A stretch of DNA of 11,258 nt from Alphaproteobacteria bacterium. Its GTDB lineage: Bacteria; Pseudomonadota; Alphaproteobacteria; Sphingomonadales; Sphingomonadaceae. Below the pieces are notes generated by a model that searched no databases, had not been told where the DNA came from, and worked only from the letters and a program-made list of their open reading frames with translations. The translations under genes and the position numbers were made by a program. The stretch lies in contig JADCGM010000414.1 of NCBI GenBank assembly GCA_020249025.1, forward strand, positions 1 through 11,258, read 5' to 3'. Shown piece by piece: positions 5,234 through 11,258 of this stretch (the first letter of the stretch is position 1; each line of letters opens with the position of its first letter).

Positions 5234-7300
5234 TTAGGCGGCGAGTGAGAGGGCGGCGGCCGGCGTGCGGGCCATCGCGATGAGGGATTCGGGATCGAGG
5301 ATGAGCGCGACCTTGCCGTCGCCGAGGGTCGTCGCCCCGGCGAGGCCGGCGACCGCGCGGAAGTTGGCCTCAAGGCTCTTGATGACGACCTGACGCTGGT
5401 CGTCGATCGAGTCGACGCGCAGCGCGGCGCGGCCGAGATGCTCGCAGTCGACGATGACGAAGGCGGTCTCCGACCCTTCGTCGCCGTTCTCGCCGCGCAG
5501 CACCGCGCCGAGGTCGACGATCGGCAGGTGCATGCCGCGCAGCTCCAGCACGTCGGGGCGGCTGCCGACCGCCCGGATCTGGCCGGGCGCGGGGCGGATG
5601 CATTCGACGATGTTGGCGAGCGGGATGACGTAGGTGTCGCCGCCCGAGCGCACGACCATGCCGTCGAGCACGGCGAGCGTCAGCGGCAGCGTCAGGCTGA
5701 ACACCGAGCCCTGGCCGGGCGTCGAAGCGAGCGTGACGCGGCCGCCGAAGGAGGCGACGTTGCGGCGCACGACGTCGAGCCCGACGCCGCGGCCCGAGAT
5801 GTTCGAGACGCGCTCGGCGGTCGAGAAGCCGGGGGCGAAGATGAGATTGTCGATTTCCTCGTCGCTCGGCGTCGCATCGGGGGCGAGGATGCCGCGCTCG
5901 ACCGCCTTGGCGCGGACGCGGGCGCGGTCGATGCCGCGGCCGTCGTCGGCGACGGTGATGACGATGCGGCCCGAGCGGTGCTCGGCGGCGAGGCGGATGA
6001 CGCCCTGCTCGGGCTTGCCGGCGGCGACGCGGTCGGCGGGCGCCTCCAGCCCGTGATCGACCGCGTTGCGGATGAGGTGGACGAGCGGCTCGCCGATGCG
6101 GTCGACGACGGTCTTGTCGACCTCGGTGGTCTCGCCCGACACGTCGAGGCGGACCGACTTGCCGGTCTCCAGCTCGAGATCGCGGAGCAGGCGGGGCACG
6201 CGGGCGAAGGCGGTGCGGACCGGCTGGGCGCGCATCGCCATCACCGCGTCCTGCATCTCGCGGGTGAGGTGAGAGAGGTCGTCCAGCTCCTCGCTGAGGT
6301 CGAGGTTCAGGTCCTTGACGCGCTGCGCCATCATCGACTGGGTGATGACGAGCTCGCCGACCAGGTTGACGAGCTGGTCGACGCGGTCGAGGTCGACCCG
6401 GATCGACGGGCGTTCGCCAGCCGGCGGGGCGGCAGCTGCGGCGGCAGCCGCGGCGCGCGACTCGGCCGCCGGCTGATCGGCCGGAGCCGGCGTATCTGCG
6501 AGATCGGCGGGGAGATCGAGGACCGCCGCGTTTTCGGCCTTGCGCGCGACCGACAGCTCGCAGTCGTCGATGACGAAATCGAACACGTCGAGGATGGCCT
6601 GCTCGTCGGTGTCGCCGGGCATCTCGATCTCCCAGGCGAGCCCGGGCTCGCAGGGATCGAGGACGGCGAGATCGGCCAGCGCGGTCTCGTCGAGCCGGAT
6701 CTCGAGCGCGCCCATCCGCTCCAGCTCGCGCAGCAGCAGCAGCGGGTCGTTGCCGTGCGCCATCGCGCCGGCGAGCGGGCGGAAGCGGACGAGCCACGGC
6801 GTTTCGGCGGGCGCGTTGAAGGAGTCGAGATCGACGGTGACGGGCATGAAGCCGAATTCGTCGGCGTCCGGCTCGGCCGCGGCCGGCGCTTCGGCCGAGG
6901 CGGCGACGGTCGGCGCTGCGCCCGGATCGGCGGCGAGCTGCGACAGTTCGGCGACGACGCCGCTGTCGTCGGGGGCAGCGCCGCCGTTCTGGGCGGCGTG
7001 GACATGATCGTCGAGCACATCACGGCTGCGCTGGAGCAGGCGCACGACCTCGAGGTCATGGGCGAGCCGGCCGGCGCGGAGATGGTCGAGCACGGTTTCG
7101 AACAGATGCGCGTAGCGGACGAGCGCATCGAAGCCGAAGGCCCCGGCGCCGCCTTTGATCGAGTGGACCGCGCGGAACACGGCGTTCAGCCCTTCGGCGT
7201 CGGCCGCGCCCCCGGCAAGTGCGGCAAGACCGCTCTCGGCGACGGCGAGGCCCTCGTCGCATTCCTGGAAGAAGATCGCGAGGATGTCGTCCTGGTCCAC
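5234..7300 (-). CDS. cheA: CheA, chemotaxis sensor histidine kinase
   Basis: CheA autophosphorylates under receptor control and passes phosphate to CheY and CheB. The protein is 688 aa with the full P1-P5 layout. P1 HPt (about 3-105) has H46 in VHSIKGGAG. An Ala/Pro linker follows, then a P2-like alpha/beta domain (about 151-253, containing GNDPLLLLRELERMG and AWEIEMPGD) of the alphaproteobacterial type. An alanine-rich linker (283-291) precedes P3 dimerisation (about 298-365). P4 ATPase (about 366-542) has N box RNAVDHGLE (411-419), G1 DDGRGI (452-457), F box FAPGFST (488-494) and G2 GRGVGLDV (503-510). P5, the CheW-like domain, spans about 545-680. The start is GTG, not ATG, supported by GAGGAG 7 nt upstream and by alignment of P1. 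The gene lies 11 nt after the upstream cheY and 9 nt before cheW. Confidence 0.98.
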   Translation of the reverse strand: MDQDDILAIFFQECDEGLAVAESGLAALAGGAADAEGLNAVFRAVHSIKGGAGAFGFDALVRYAHLFETVLDHLRAGRLAHDLEVVRLLQRSRDVLDDHVHAAQNGGAAPDDSGVVAELSQLAADPGAAPTVAASAEAPAAAEPDADEFGFMPVTVDLDSFNAPAETPWLVRFRPLAGAMAHGNDPLLLLRELERMGALEIRLDETALADLAVLDPCEPGLAWEIEMPGDTDEQAILDVFDFVIDDCELSVARKAENAAVLDLPADLADTPAPADQPAAESRAAAAAAAAAPPAGERPSIRVDLDRVDQLVNLVGELVITQSMMAQRVKDLNLDLSEELDDLSHLTREMQDAVMAMRAQPVRTAFARVPRLLRDLELETGKSVRLDVSGETTEVDKTVVDRIGEPLVHLIRNAVDHGLEAPADRVAAGKPEQGVIRLAAEHRSGRIVITVADDGRGIDRARVRAKAVERGILAPDATPSDEEIDNLIFAPGFSTAERVSNISGRGVGLDVVRRNVASFGGRVTLASTPGQGSVFSLTLPLTLAVLDGMVVRSGGDTYVIPLANIVECIRPAPGQIRAVGSRPDVLELRGMHLPIVDLGAVLRGENGDEGSETAFVIVDCEHLGRAALRVDSIDDQRQVVIKSLEANFRAVAGLAGATTLGDGKVALILDPESLIAMARTPAAALSLAA

Positions 7301-7307
7301 GGTGCGT

Positions 7308-7313
7308 CTCCTC
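7308..7313 (-). promoter_or_regulatory. Ribosome binding site fixing the GTG start of cheA
   Basis: GAGGAG on the minus strand ends 7 nt before the GTG at 7300-7298. It overlaps the stop codon of the preceding cheY (TGA at 7314-7312), so the two genes are probably coupled in translation. Confidence 0.8.
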
Positions 7314-7680
7314 AGGCGATCACGCGGCGGATCGCCGCTTCGAGTTTGTCGGCTTCGAACGGCTTGACGATCCAGCCGGTCGCGCCGCCGGCGCGCGCGC
7401 GGGCGCGCTTCTCGGGGGTGGCCTCGGTGGTCAGCACAAGGATCGGCAGGGCGCGGAAATGATCCTGCGCGCGGACCTGTTCGATAAGGCCGAACCCGTC
7501 GAGGCGGGGCATATTGATGTCGGTGATGAGCACGTGCGGGCGCTCGGTCTCGAGCCGCTCGAGCGCCGCGACGCCGTCCTCGGCCTGCACGACATCGAAG
7601 CCGCGCTGGCGCAGCGTCCGGTCGAGCAGCATGAGGATGGTGCGCGAGTCATCGACGGTCATGACGATCGGGTTGGTCAT
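7312..7680 (-). CDS. cheY: CheY response regulator upstream of cheA (CheY1-like, possible phosphate sink)
   Basis: This is a 122-aa single-domain receiver with every key residue: D10/D11 in VDDS, phospho-acceptor D54 in ITDINMPRLDG, T84 in LTTEA, and K106 in IVKPF. The position usually held by Tyr106 in E. coli CheY is W103, whereas the other CheY in this operon has Tyr. Its start overlaps the stop of the STAS gene (ATGA), with AGAGG about 5 nt upstream, and cheA follows after 11 nt. In S. meliloti the cheY directly upstream of cheA is CheY1, a sink that drains phosphate from CheA and from CheY2-P instead of driving the motor. That division of work fits the order here but is an inference. The alternative is that this copy is the motor CheY. 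Confidence 0.95.
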   Translation of the reverse strand: MTNPIVMTVDDSRTILMLLDRTLRQRGFDVVQAEDGVAALERLETERPHVLITDINMPRLDGFGLIEQVRAQDHFRALPILVLTTEATPEKRARARAGGATGWIVKPFEADKLEAAIRRVIA

Positions 7681-7946
7681 GCGGCCTCTGCGATCAGGTG
7701 GCCGGCGCCGGCGAGCCGCAGGGCGGCGGCCGCAGCCGGGCTGGGATTGACGAGGGTGAAGGCGTGCCCGTCCGTCCGCACCGCCCGCGCCGCGGCCAGC
7801 AGCAGCTGGATTCCGGGCGTGGCGATCCGGTCGACGGCGCTCGCGTCGACCCGCAGGTCCCCTGCCGCCGCGGCGTCGCGGACGGCAGGGGTGAGGTCGG
7901 ACGCCGTGGCGGCGTCGAGCACGGGCGGAAGAACGAGCTCCGTCAT
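7677..7946 (-). CDS. STAS-domain protein in the cheS position
   Basis: This small cytoplasmic protein (89 aa) resembles a single STAS domain, the fold of anti-sigma-factor antagonists. The core is LRVDASAVDRIATPGIQLLL (31-50), which fits the STAS strand-loop-helix. The loop that usually reads D-S-S-G reads A42-T43-P44-G45, so the phosphorylatable Ser is replaced by Thr. The gene starts 4 nt after the receptor stop and overlaps cheY by ATGA; its Shine-Dalgarno sequence is weak, which suggests coupling to the receptor gene. In S. meliloti the gene between the receptor and cheY1 is cheS, a 97-aa protein that binds CheA and speeds loss of phosphate from CheY1. I infer a similar role from position and size. 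I cannot show homology to CheS here. Confidence 0.88.
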   Translation of the reverse strand: MTELVLPPVLDAATASDLTPAVRDAAAAGDLRVDASAVDRIATPGIQLLLAAARAVRTDGHAFTLVNPSPAAAAALRLAGAGHLIAEAA

Positions 7947-7950
7947 GGCG

Positions 7951-10275
7951 TCAGAACTTCGACCAGTCGTCGTTCGACGCCGCGGCGCCGACGTCCGAGC
8001 CGACCGCGAGGCGGAGCGGCGGACGCTGGGCCGAGGCGGCGCGCGACGGGGCCGGCTCGTAGCTCTCGCGCGCCGGGGCGGCGAAGCTGCTGCCGCCACC
8101 GCCGCGGCCGATGCGGAAGAAGCCGATCATGTTGCTGAGCGACTCCGTCTCGCTGGCGAGGCTGCGCGCGGCCGCGGTCGTCTGCTCGACCATCGCGGCG
8201 TTCTGCTGGGTGGTCGAGTCCATCTGGTTGACCGCCGAGCTGATCTGGTTGACGCCGAGCGCCTGGCGCTCGGACGCCGCGGCGATGTCGCCGATCAGCT
8301 CGTTGACGCTCATCACGTCGTCGACGATGCGCTGGAGCATCTCCGCCGACTTGTTGACGAGCGCGACGCCGTCATCGACCTGCTCGTTCGAGCCGCCGAT
8401 CAGCCGCTGGATATCCTTGGCGGCCTCCGACGAGCGCTGCGCGAGCAGACGCACCTCGTTGGCGACGACCATGAAGCCGCGGCCGGCATCGCCGGCGCGC
8501 GCCGCCTCGACGCCCGCGTTTAGCGCCAGGATGTTCGTCTGGTAGGCGATCTCCTGCATCACGCCGACGATCGAGCCGATCTCGCGCTGCGAGGACTGGA
8601 TCCGGGCGATGGCGTCGATGGTTTCCTGCGCCGCCGTCCGGCCTTCCGCCGCAGCCTCGCGGGCGACGCCGACCTTGGCGGCCGCCTCGCGCGAGCTGCT
8701 GGCGTTGGCCTTGACCGCGCCGCTGGTCTCCTCGAGCGCTGCCGCCGTCTCCTCGAGGCTCGCGGCTTGGGCTTCGGTGCGGCGGGCGAGATCCTCCGAG
8801 GCGCCGGCGATCTCGACGGTGCCGGTGCGGATCGCCTCGGCGCTCTGGATGATCGCCTGCATGGTGTCGCGCAGGCGGCCAATGGCGGCCGAATGGTCCT
8901 GCTTCAGACGGTCGTACTCCTCGGGGAAGTCGGCCGGCAGCGTGTGGCTGAGGTCGCCCTCGGCGAGCGCGCCGAGCGCCTCGCCGAGACGGTCGACCGC
9001 CAGCTTCTGGCGGGCGGCGACGCGCTCGCGCTCGGCGGTGGCGCGCTGGCGCTCGGCCTCGACCTCCGCTTCGACACGATCCTTCTCGACCGCGGCCTCG
9101 CGGAACACCTCGACGGCGCGGGCGATGTCGCCGATGTCGTCGGCGCGCTCGAGGCTCGGGACCTCGGTCGTCTTGTCGCCGGCGACGAGCTGACGCATGC
9201 GGACGATGAGCGCGGTGATCGGGGCGGAGATGCCGCGGCCGAGCCACCAGCCGGCGGCCGTGGCGACCGCGATCGCCAGCACGATGAAGATGATGATCGA
9301 CTCAGAGACCTCGCGCGATTCGGCGAGCAGCGCCTCGTCCGACGCGACGACGATCGTGCGCCAGCCGGTCGTCGGCTCGCCATTGTCACCATCGCTGATC
9401 GCATAGGCGGCGCCGACGTCGTTGCCGTCATGGACGAGGTGGAGCGCGCCGTTGGCGCCGGTCATCTGCACGTCCTTGAGCAGGACGGTCACATTCTCGA
9501 ACTGCCCCGGATCGCGGGTGTAGGTCTTGGAATGGACATCCTGATCATAGGCAGTGACGACCCTCTGCGCATGGTCGAACACCGTGACCTCGACATCCTG
9601 GCCGAGCTGTTCCCCGAGGCGATGCGCGGTTCCGAGCACGAGTTCGTCGACGAAGGTCGGGTTGAGGTAGTTGACCCAAACCGCGATCACGCGGCCCGAG
9701 GCGTCCTTGACCGGCGCCGCGAACGGAATGGAGAAGCCGTCGTCCCCTGCGGCAGCGGCCACGATCGGCGACTTCTCGACCGCGCCGATCGACGCGCCCG
9801 ACATCGTCTTCCAGTCTTCGCCGCCGCCCGATGCGGCGCGGCGGAACCATTCGCCGCCGCCGATGTCGCGGCCGACGAGGCTGGCGCCTTGGGTGCCGCG
9901 GCCCGCGGCGTCGCGGGTGTTGGCGGCGATGATCCGGCCCGACGGATCGGCCAGCACCATCGCCTTGTAGACCGGATAGAAGACCATGCGGCGGTTCATC
10001 GAGCGGGTTACGCGATCCATCGCGTCACCCTCGTCGAGGTCGCTGGCCGCAGCCGCCGCGAACGCCATCGCGTCGCCGAAGCGCTCGCCGAGCCCGCGGT
10101 CGACCGACTCCTGAAGCGGACCCGTCATCGAGGCCAGGGGCATGAGCGACTTCTCGCGCATCTCGGAAATGACGGTCACCTGGAGATAGGCGAACAGCGC
10201 CAGCAGGGGCGCGACGCCGCAGGCGATGAAGGAAATCAGGAGTTTGGATCGCAGTGCGAGTGTCACTTTGGGCAT
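7951..10275 (-). CDS. Methyl-accepting chemotaxis protein (membrane receptor)
   Basis: This 774-aa transmembrane chemoreceptor heads the operon. TM1 spans about 12-36 and a periplasmic dCache-like sensor about 37-325, with PAS-like MVLADPSGRIIAANTRD (106-122) and ASGRVIAVWVNYLNPTFVDE (192-211). TM2 is about 326-345 and HAMP about 346-400. A charged coil (to about 426) leads to a second HAMP (about 427-480). The signalling hairpin tip contains AYQTNILALNAGVEAARAG (577-595) and GRGFMVVANEVRLLAQRS (598-615). Likely methylation sites are the EE pairs at 508-509 and 515-516, plus QQ at 690-691. The C terminus DWSKF (770-774) has the aromatic-x-x-aromatic form of the NWETF tether for CheR/CheB. The ligand cannot be told from sequence. 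The ATG at 10275 is preferred for its well-spaced AGAGGA. Confidence 0.97.
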   Translation of the reverse strand: MPKVTLALRSKLLISFIACGVAPLLALFAYLQVTVISEMREKSLMPLASMTGPLQESVDRGLGERFGDAMAFAAAAASDLDEGDAMDRVTRSMNRRMVFYPVYKAMVLADPSGRIIAANTRDAAGRGTQGASLVGRDIGGGEWFRRAASGGGEDWKTMSGASIGAVEKSPIVAAAAGDDGFSIPFAAPVKDASGRVIAVWVNYLNPTFVDELVLGTAHRLGEQLGQDVEVTVFDHAQRVVTAYDQDVHSKTYTRDPGQFENVTVLLKDVQMTGANGALHLVHDGNDVGAAYAISDGDNGEPTTGWRTIVVASDEALLAESREVSESIIIFIVLAIAVATAAGWWLGRGISAPITALIVRMRQLVAGDKTTEVPSLERADDIGDIARAVEVFREAAVEKDRVEAEVEAERQRATAERERVAARQKLAVDRLGEALGALAEGDLSHTLPADFPEEYDRLKQDHSAAIGRLRDTMQAIIQSAEAIRTGTVEIAGASEDLARRTEAQAASLEETAAALEETSGAVKANASSSREAAAKVGVAREAAAEGRTAAQETIDAIARIQSSQREIGSIVGVMQEIAYQTNILALNAGVEAARAGDAGRGFMVVANEVRLLAQRSSEAAKDIQRLIGGSNEQVDDGVALVNKSAEMLQRIVDDVMSVNELIGDIAAASERQALGVNQISSAVNQMDSTTQQNAAMVEQTTAAARSLASETESLSNMIGFFRIGRGGGGSSFAAPARESYEPAPSRAASAQRPPLRLAVGSDVGAAASNDDWSKF

Positions 10276-10403
10276 TGGTCGGTCCTCTTGCATTCCTCGC
10301 CCCTGATCCGCGGAACCTGAGCGAACGGCCCCGCCTACGGACAAAGGGGTGAACTGGACGTAAGTCGGTGAAAGTCTTTGGTCGGATTCGGCGATGAGGG
10401 GGC
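10276..10403 (-). promoter_or_regulatory. Leader and probable promoter region of the che operon
   Basis: This 128-bp gap separates the porin stop from the receptor start and is the only gap in the operon long enough for its main promoter. GGTGAA occurs twice in direct orientation on the plus strand (10348-10353 and 10367-10372), 19 bp apart, close to two helical turns. These repeats are flanked by CAAAG (10342-10346) and its reverse complement CTTTG (10376-10380). They may be a regulator site. I could not identify -35/-10 or -24/-12 boxes with confidence. Confidence 0.4.
10283..10288 (-). promoter_or_regulatory. Ribosome binding site of the receptor gene
   Basis: AGAGGA on the minus strand lies 7 nt before the ATG at 10275-10273. 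An in-frame ATG six codons earlier (10293-10291) has a GAGGA directly touching it, too close to work well, so the downstream ATG is chosen. Confidence 0.7.
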
Positions 10404-11258
10404 TCAGAAGCCCCATTCGAGCTGGACCCCGGCGACGAGCGCATCGCGCGCGCCGACCCCGCCGGGGTTGATCACGTACTGAAGATCGGGGCGCAGCGCG
10501 GCGCCGCCGGGCAGCGCCAGCCGGTAATTGGCCTCGATCGCCACCTCCCAGCCGTTGCGCGGGCATTCGCCGCCGAACTTGCCGGCGGTCAGCCCGAACG
10601 CCACCGCATCGCCGTCGCGCCACGCGGCCGGGATTTCGGCCCCGGCGGCGACGAACAGCGGCTGCAGGTTGCGGTCGCCGCGCGCGGTCGCCTGCGCCAC
10701 CACGAACAGCGCGGGGCGGCCCGAGTCGTCGGTCGGCCGGTCGGCGAAGAGGAACAGCCCCTCGTTGCCGCGGCGCGTGCCGCCGTCGAAGGTCGCCATC
10801 CGGGCGCTGTCGATCCAGACGCCCACACCGCTGCGCCAGCCGCCGAGATCGCGGCTGACTTCCGCAACGCCGAGCACGCCGGCGCCGGTCCGGAAGGACA
10901 TGGCCATGCCGCGCTTGCGGAGCATGAAGCGGCTGTGATCGGAGAGATATGCACCGGCGCGCAGCGTCGTCCCGCCGCCGACCGGGGTCTCGATCGCGAC
11001 GCCCCAGGTCGAGGCCGGGCTCGACGTCGGGCCCGGATCGTCGACCGGATTGCCGCCGCCGCTCGCGCCGAAGCCGGCGTTGACGAAGGCCCCGACCGCA
11101 TCGATCTGGGCGAAGGCGTTGATCGGTGACAGCCGGCCGATGGCGATCTGCGTGTCGCCCGACTGGCGCAGCGCCGCCAGCTCGGTGAGCCAGACGCCGT
11201 TGCCGAAGAAGGTGGCCTGCACGCCCGCGACATCGCCGATGCGGCGGTCGGACAGGCT
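10404..11258 (-). CDS. OprB-family carbohydrate-selective porin (C-terminal part, cut by window edge)
   Basis: This is an outer-membrane beta-barrel of the OprB carbohydrate-porin type. The reading frame is open to the window edge, so the signal peptide and N-terminal part are missing; 284 residues are visible, against roughly 400 or more in the family. The visible start, RIGDVAGVQ then LTELAALRQ, fits the OprB segment after the N-terminal domain. Beta-strand patterns with alternating hydrophobics and aromatics run through the rest, for example STWGVAIETPVGGGTTLRAG and WEVAIEANYRLAL. It closes with LVAGVQLEWGF and a terminal Phe, the usual outer-membrane insertion signal. It probably admits sugars or other small solutes. 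It has the same orientation as the che operon but sits 128 bp upstream, so it may be a separate unit. Family assignment is by pattern, without a search. Confidence 0.8.
   Translation of the reverse strand, partial: SLSDRRIGDVAGVQATFFGNGVWLTELAALRQSGDTQIAIGRLSPINAFAQIDAVGAFVNAGFGASGGGNPVDDPGPTSSPASTWGVAIETPVGGGTTLRAGAYLSDHSRFMLRKRGMAMSFRTGAGVLGVAEVSRDLGGWRSGVGVWIDSARMATFDGGTRRGNEGLFLFADRPTDDSGRPALFVVAQATARGDRNLQPLFVAAGAEIPAAWRDGDAVAFGLTAGKFGGECPRNGWEVAIEANYRLALPGGAALRPDLQYVINPGGVGARDALVAGVQLEWGF

Noticed and set aside
6426..6454. Alanine-codon tract in cheA as a repeat element
   Set aside because: The codons are mixed and it lies in an ordinary interdomain linker. It is compositional bias, not a tandem DNA repeat.
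5438..7462. Very long plus-strand open frame (674 codons) opposite cheA
   Set aside because: It is the antisense shadow of cheA. In GC-rich coding DNA with G/C third positions, the opposite strand often lacks stops. The translation is low-complexity (rich in Ala, Arg, Asp and Gly) with no domain, while cheA is recognisable throughout.
10276..10293. Upstream start for the receptor (MQEDRP extension)
   Set aside because: The GAGGA would abut the ATG with no spacer, whereas the ATG at 10275 has AGAGGA at 7 nt and begins directly before the basic end of TM1.
8767..10320. 517-codon plus-strand open frame opposite the receptor gene
   Set aside because: Same cause: antisense to a clear chemoreceptor, with no recognisable fold and no supporting ribosome binding site.
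10399..10414. Hairpin GGGGCT/AGCCCC overlapping the porin stop codon as a terminator
   Set aside because: Only a 6-bp stem with a 4-nt loop, and no T run follows on the minus strand. It may stabilise the 3' end but cannot be called an intrinsic terminator.
1..11258. Mobile elements, tRNA or rRNA genes, CRISPR arrays, recent gene transfer
   Set aside because: No transposase, terminal repeats, tRNA-like cloverleaf or spaced repeats were seen by eye, and base and codon use looks uniform throughout.

Overview
The window is a GC-rich chromosomal stretch from an alphaproteobacterium, most likely a sphingomonad. The clade is inferred from the FlaF homologue, the alphaproteobacterial che gene order, the two-HAMP receptor type and the OprB-type porin; no rRNA or other marker gene is present to prove it. 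It carries a complete chemotaxis operon with flagellar stator and regulator genes beside it. I see no mobile elements, tRNA or rRNA genes, or CRISPR arrays.

Layout from left to right. The 5' end of motB (1-134) and all of motA (136-1023) lie on the minus strand. An 88-bp divergent intergenic region separates them from flaF on the plus strand (1112-1480). Between flaF and the end of the che operon there is a C/G-tract region that can form a four-tract G-quadruplex on the minus strand (1525-1547), followed by a strong bidirectional intrinsic terminator (1571-1608) that serves both convergent units. The che operon fills 1649-10275 on the minus strand. In transcription order it is mcp, a STAS-domain gene, cheY, cheA, cheW, cheR, cheB, a second cheY, cheD and a 97-aa gene. 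It is tightly packed: several ATGA overlaps, one TGATG overlap, one 14-nt overlap and gaps of at most 11 nt. A 128-bp gap (10276-10403) presumably holds the operon promoter. The window ends inside an OprB-family porin gene on the minus strand.

How the genes work together. The receptor ends in a CheR/CheB-tethering type pentapeptide (DWSKF) and, with CheW, controls the CheA kinase. CheA passes phosphate to the two CheY proteins and to CheB. CheR, CheB and CheD set receptor methylation and deamidation. MotA/MotB are the stator that turns the flagellum, and FlaF controls flagellin production or export.

The most interesting point is that the gene order matches, gene for gene, the Sinorhizobium meliloti operon icpA-cheS-cheY1-cheA-cheW-cheR-cheB-cheY2-cheD-cheT. 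S. meliloti ends its signal by draining phosphate to a sink CheY, helped by CheS and CheT. In this window the small gene before the first cheY is a STAS protein in the cheS position. The last, otherwise anonymous 97-aa gene sits in the cheT position and carries a CheZ-type DxxxQ motif (D47-Q51) in a predicted helix. The operon may therefore encode a divergent phosphate-sink and phosphatase signal-termination module.
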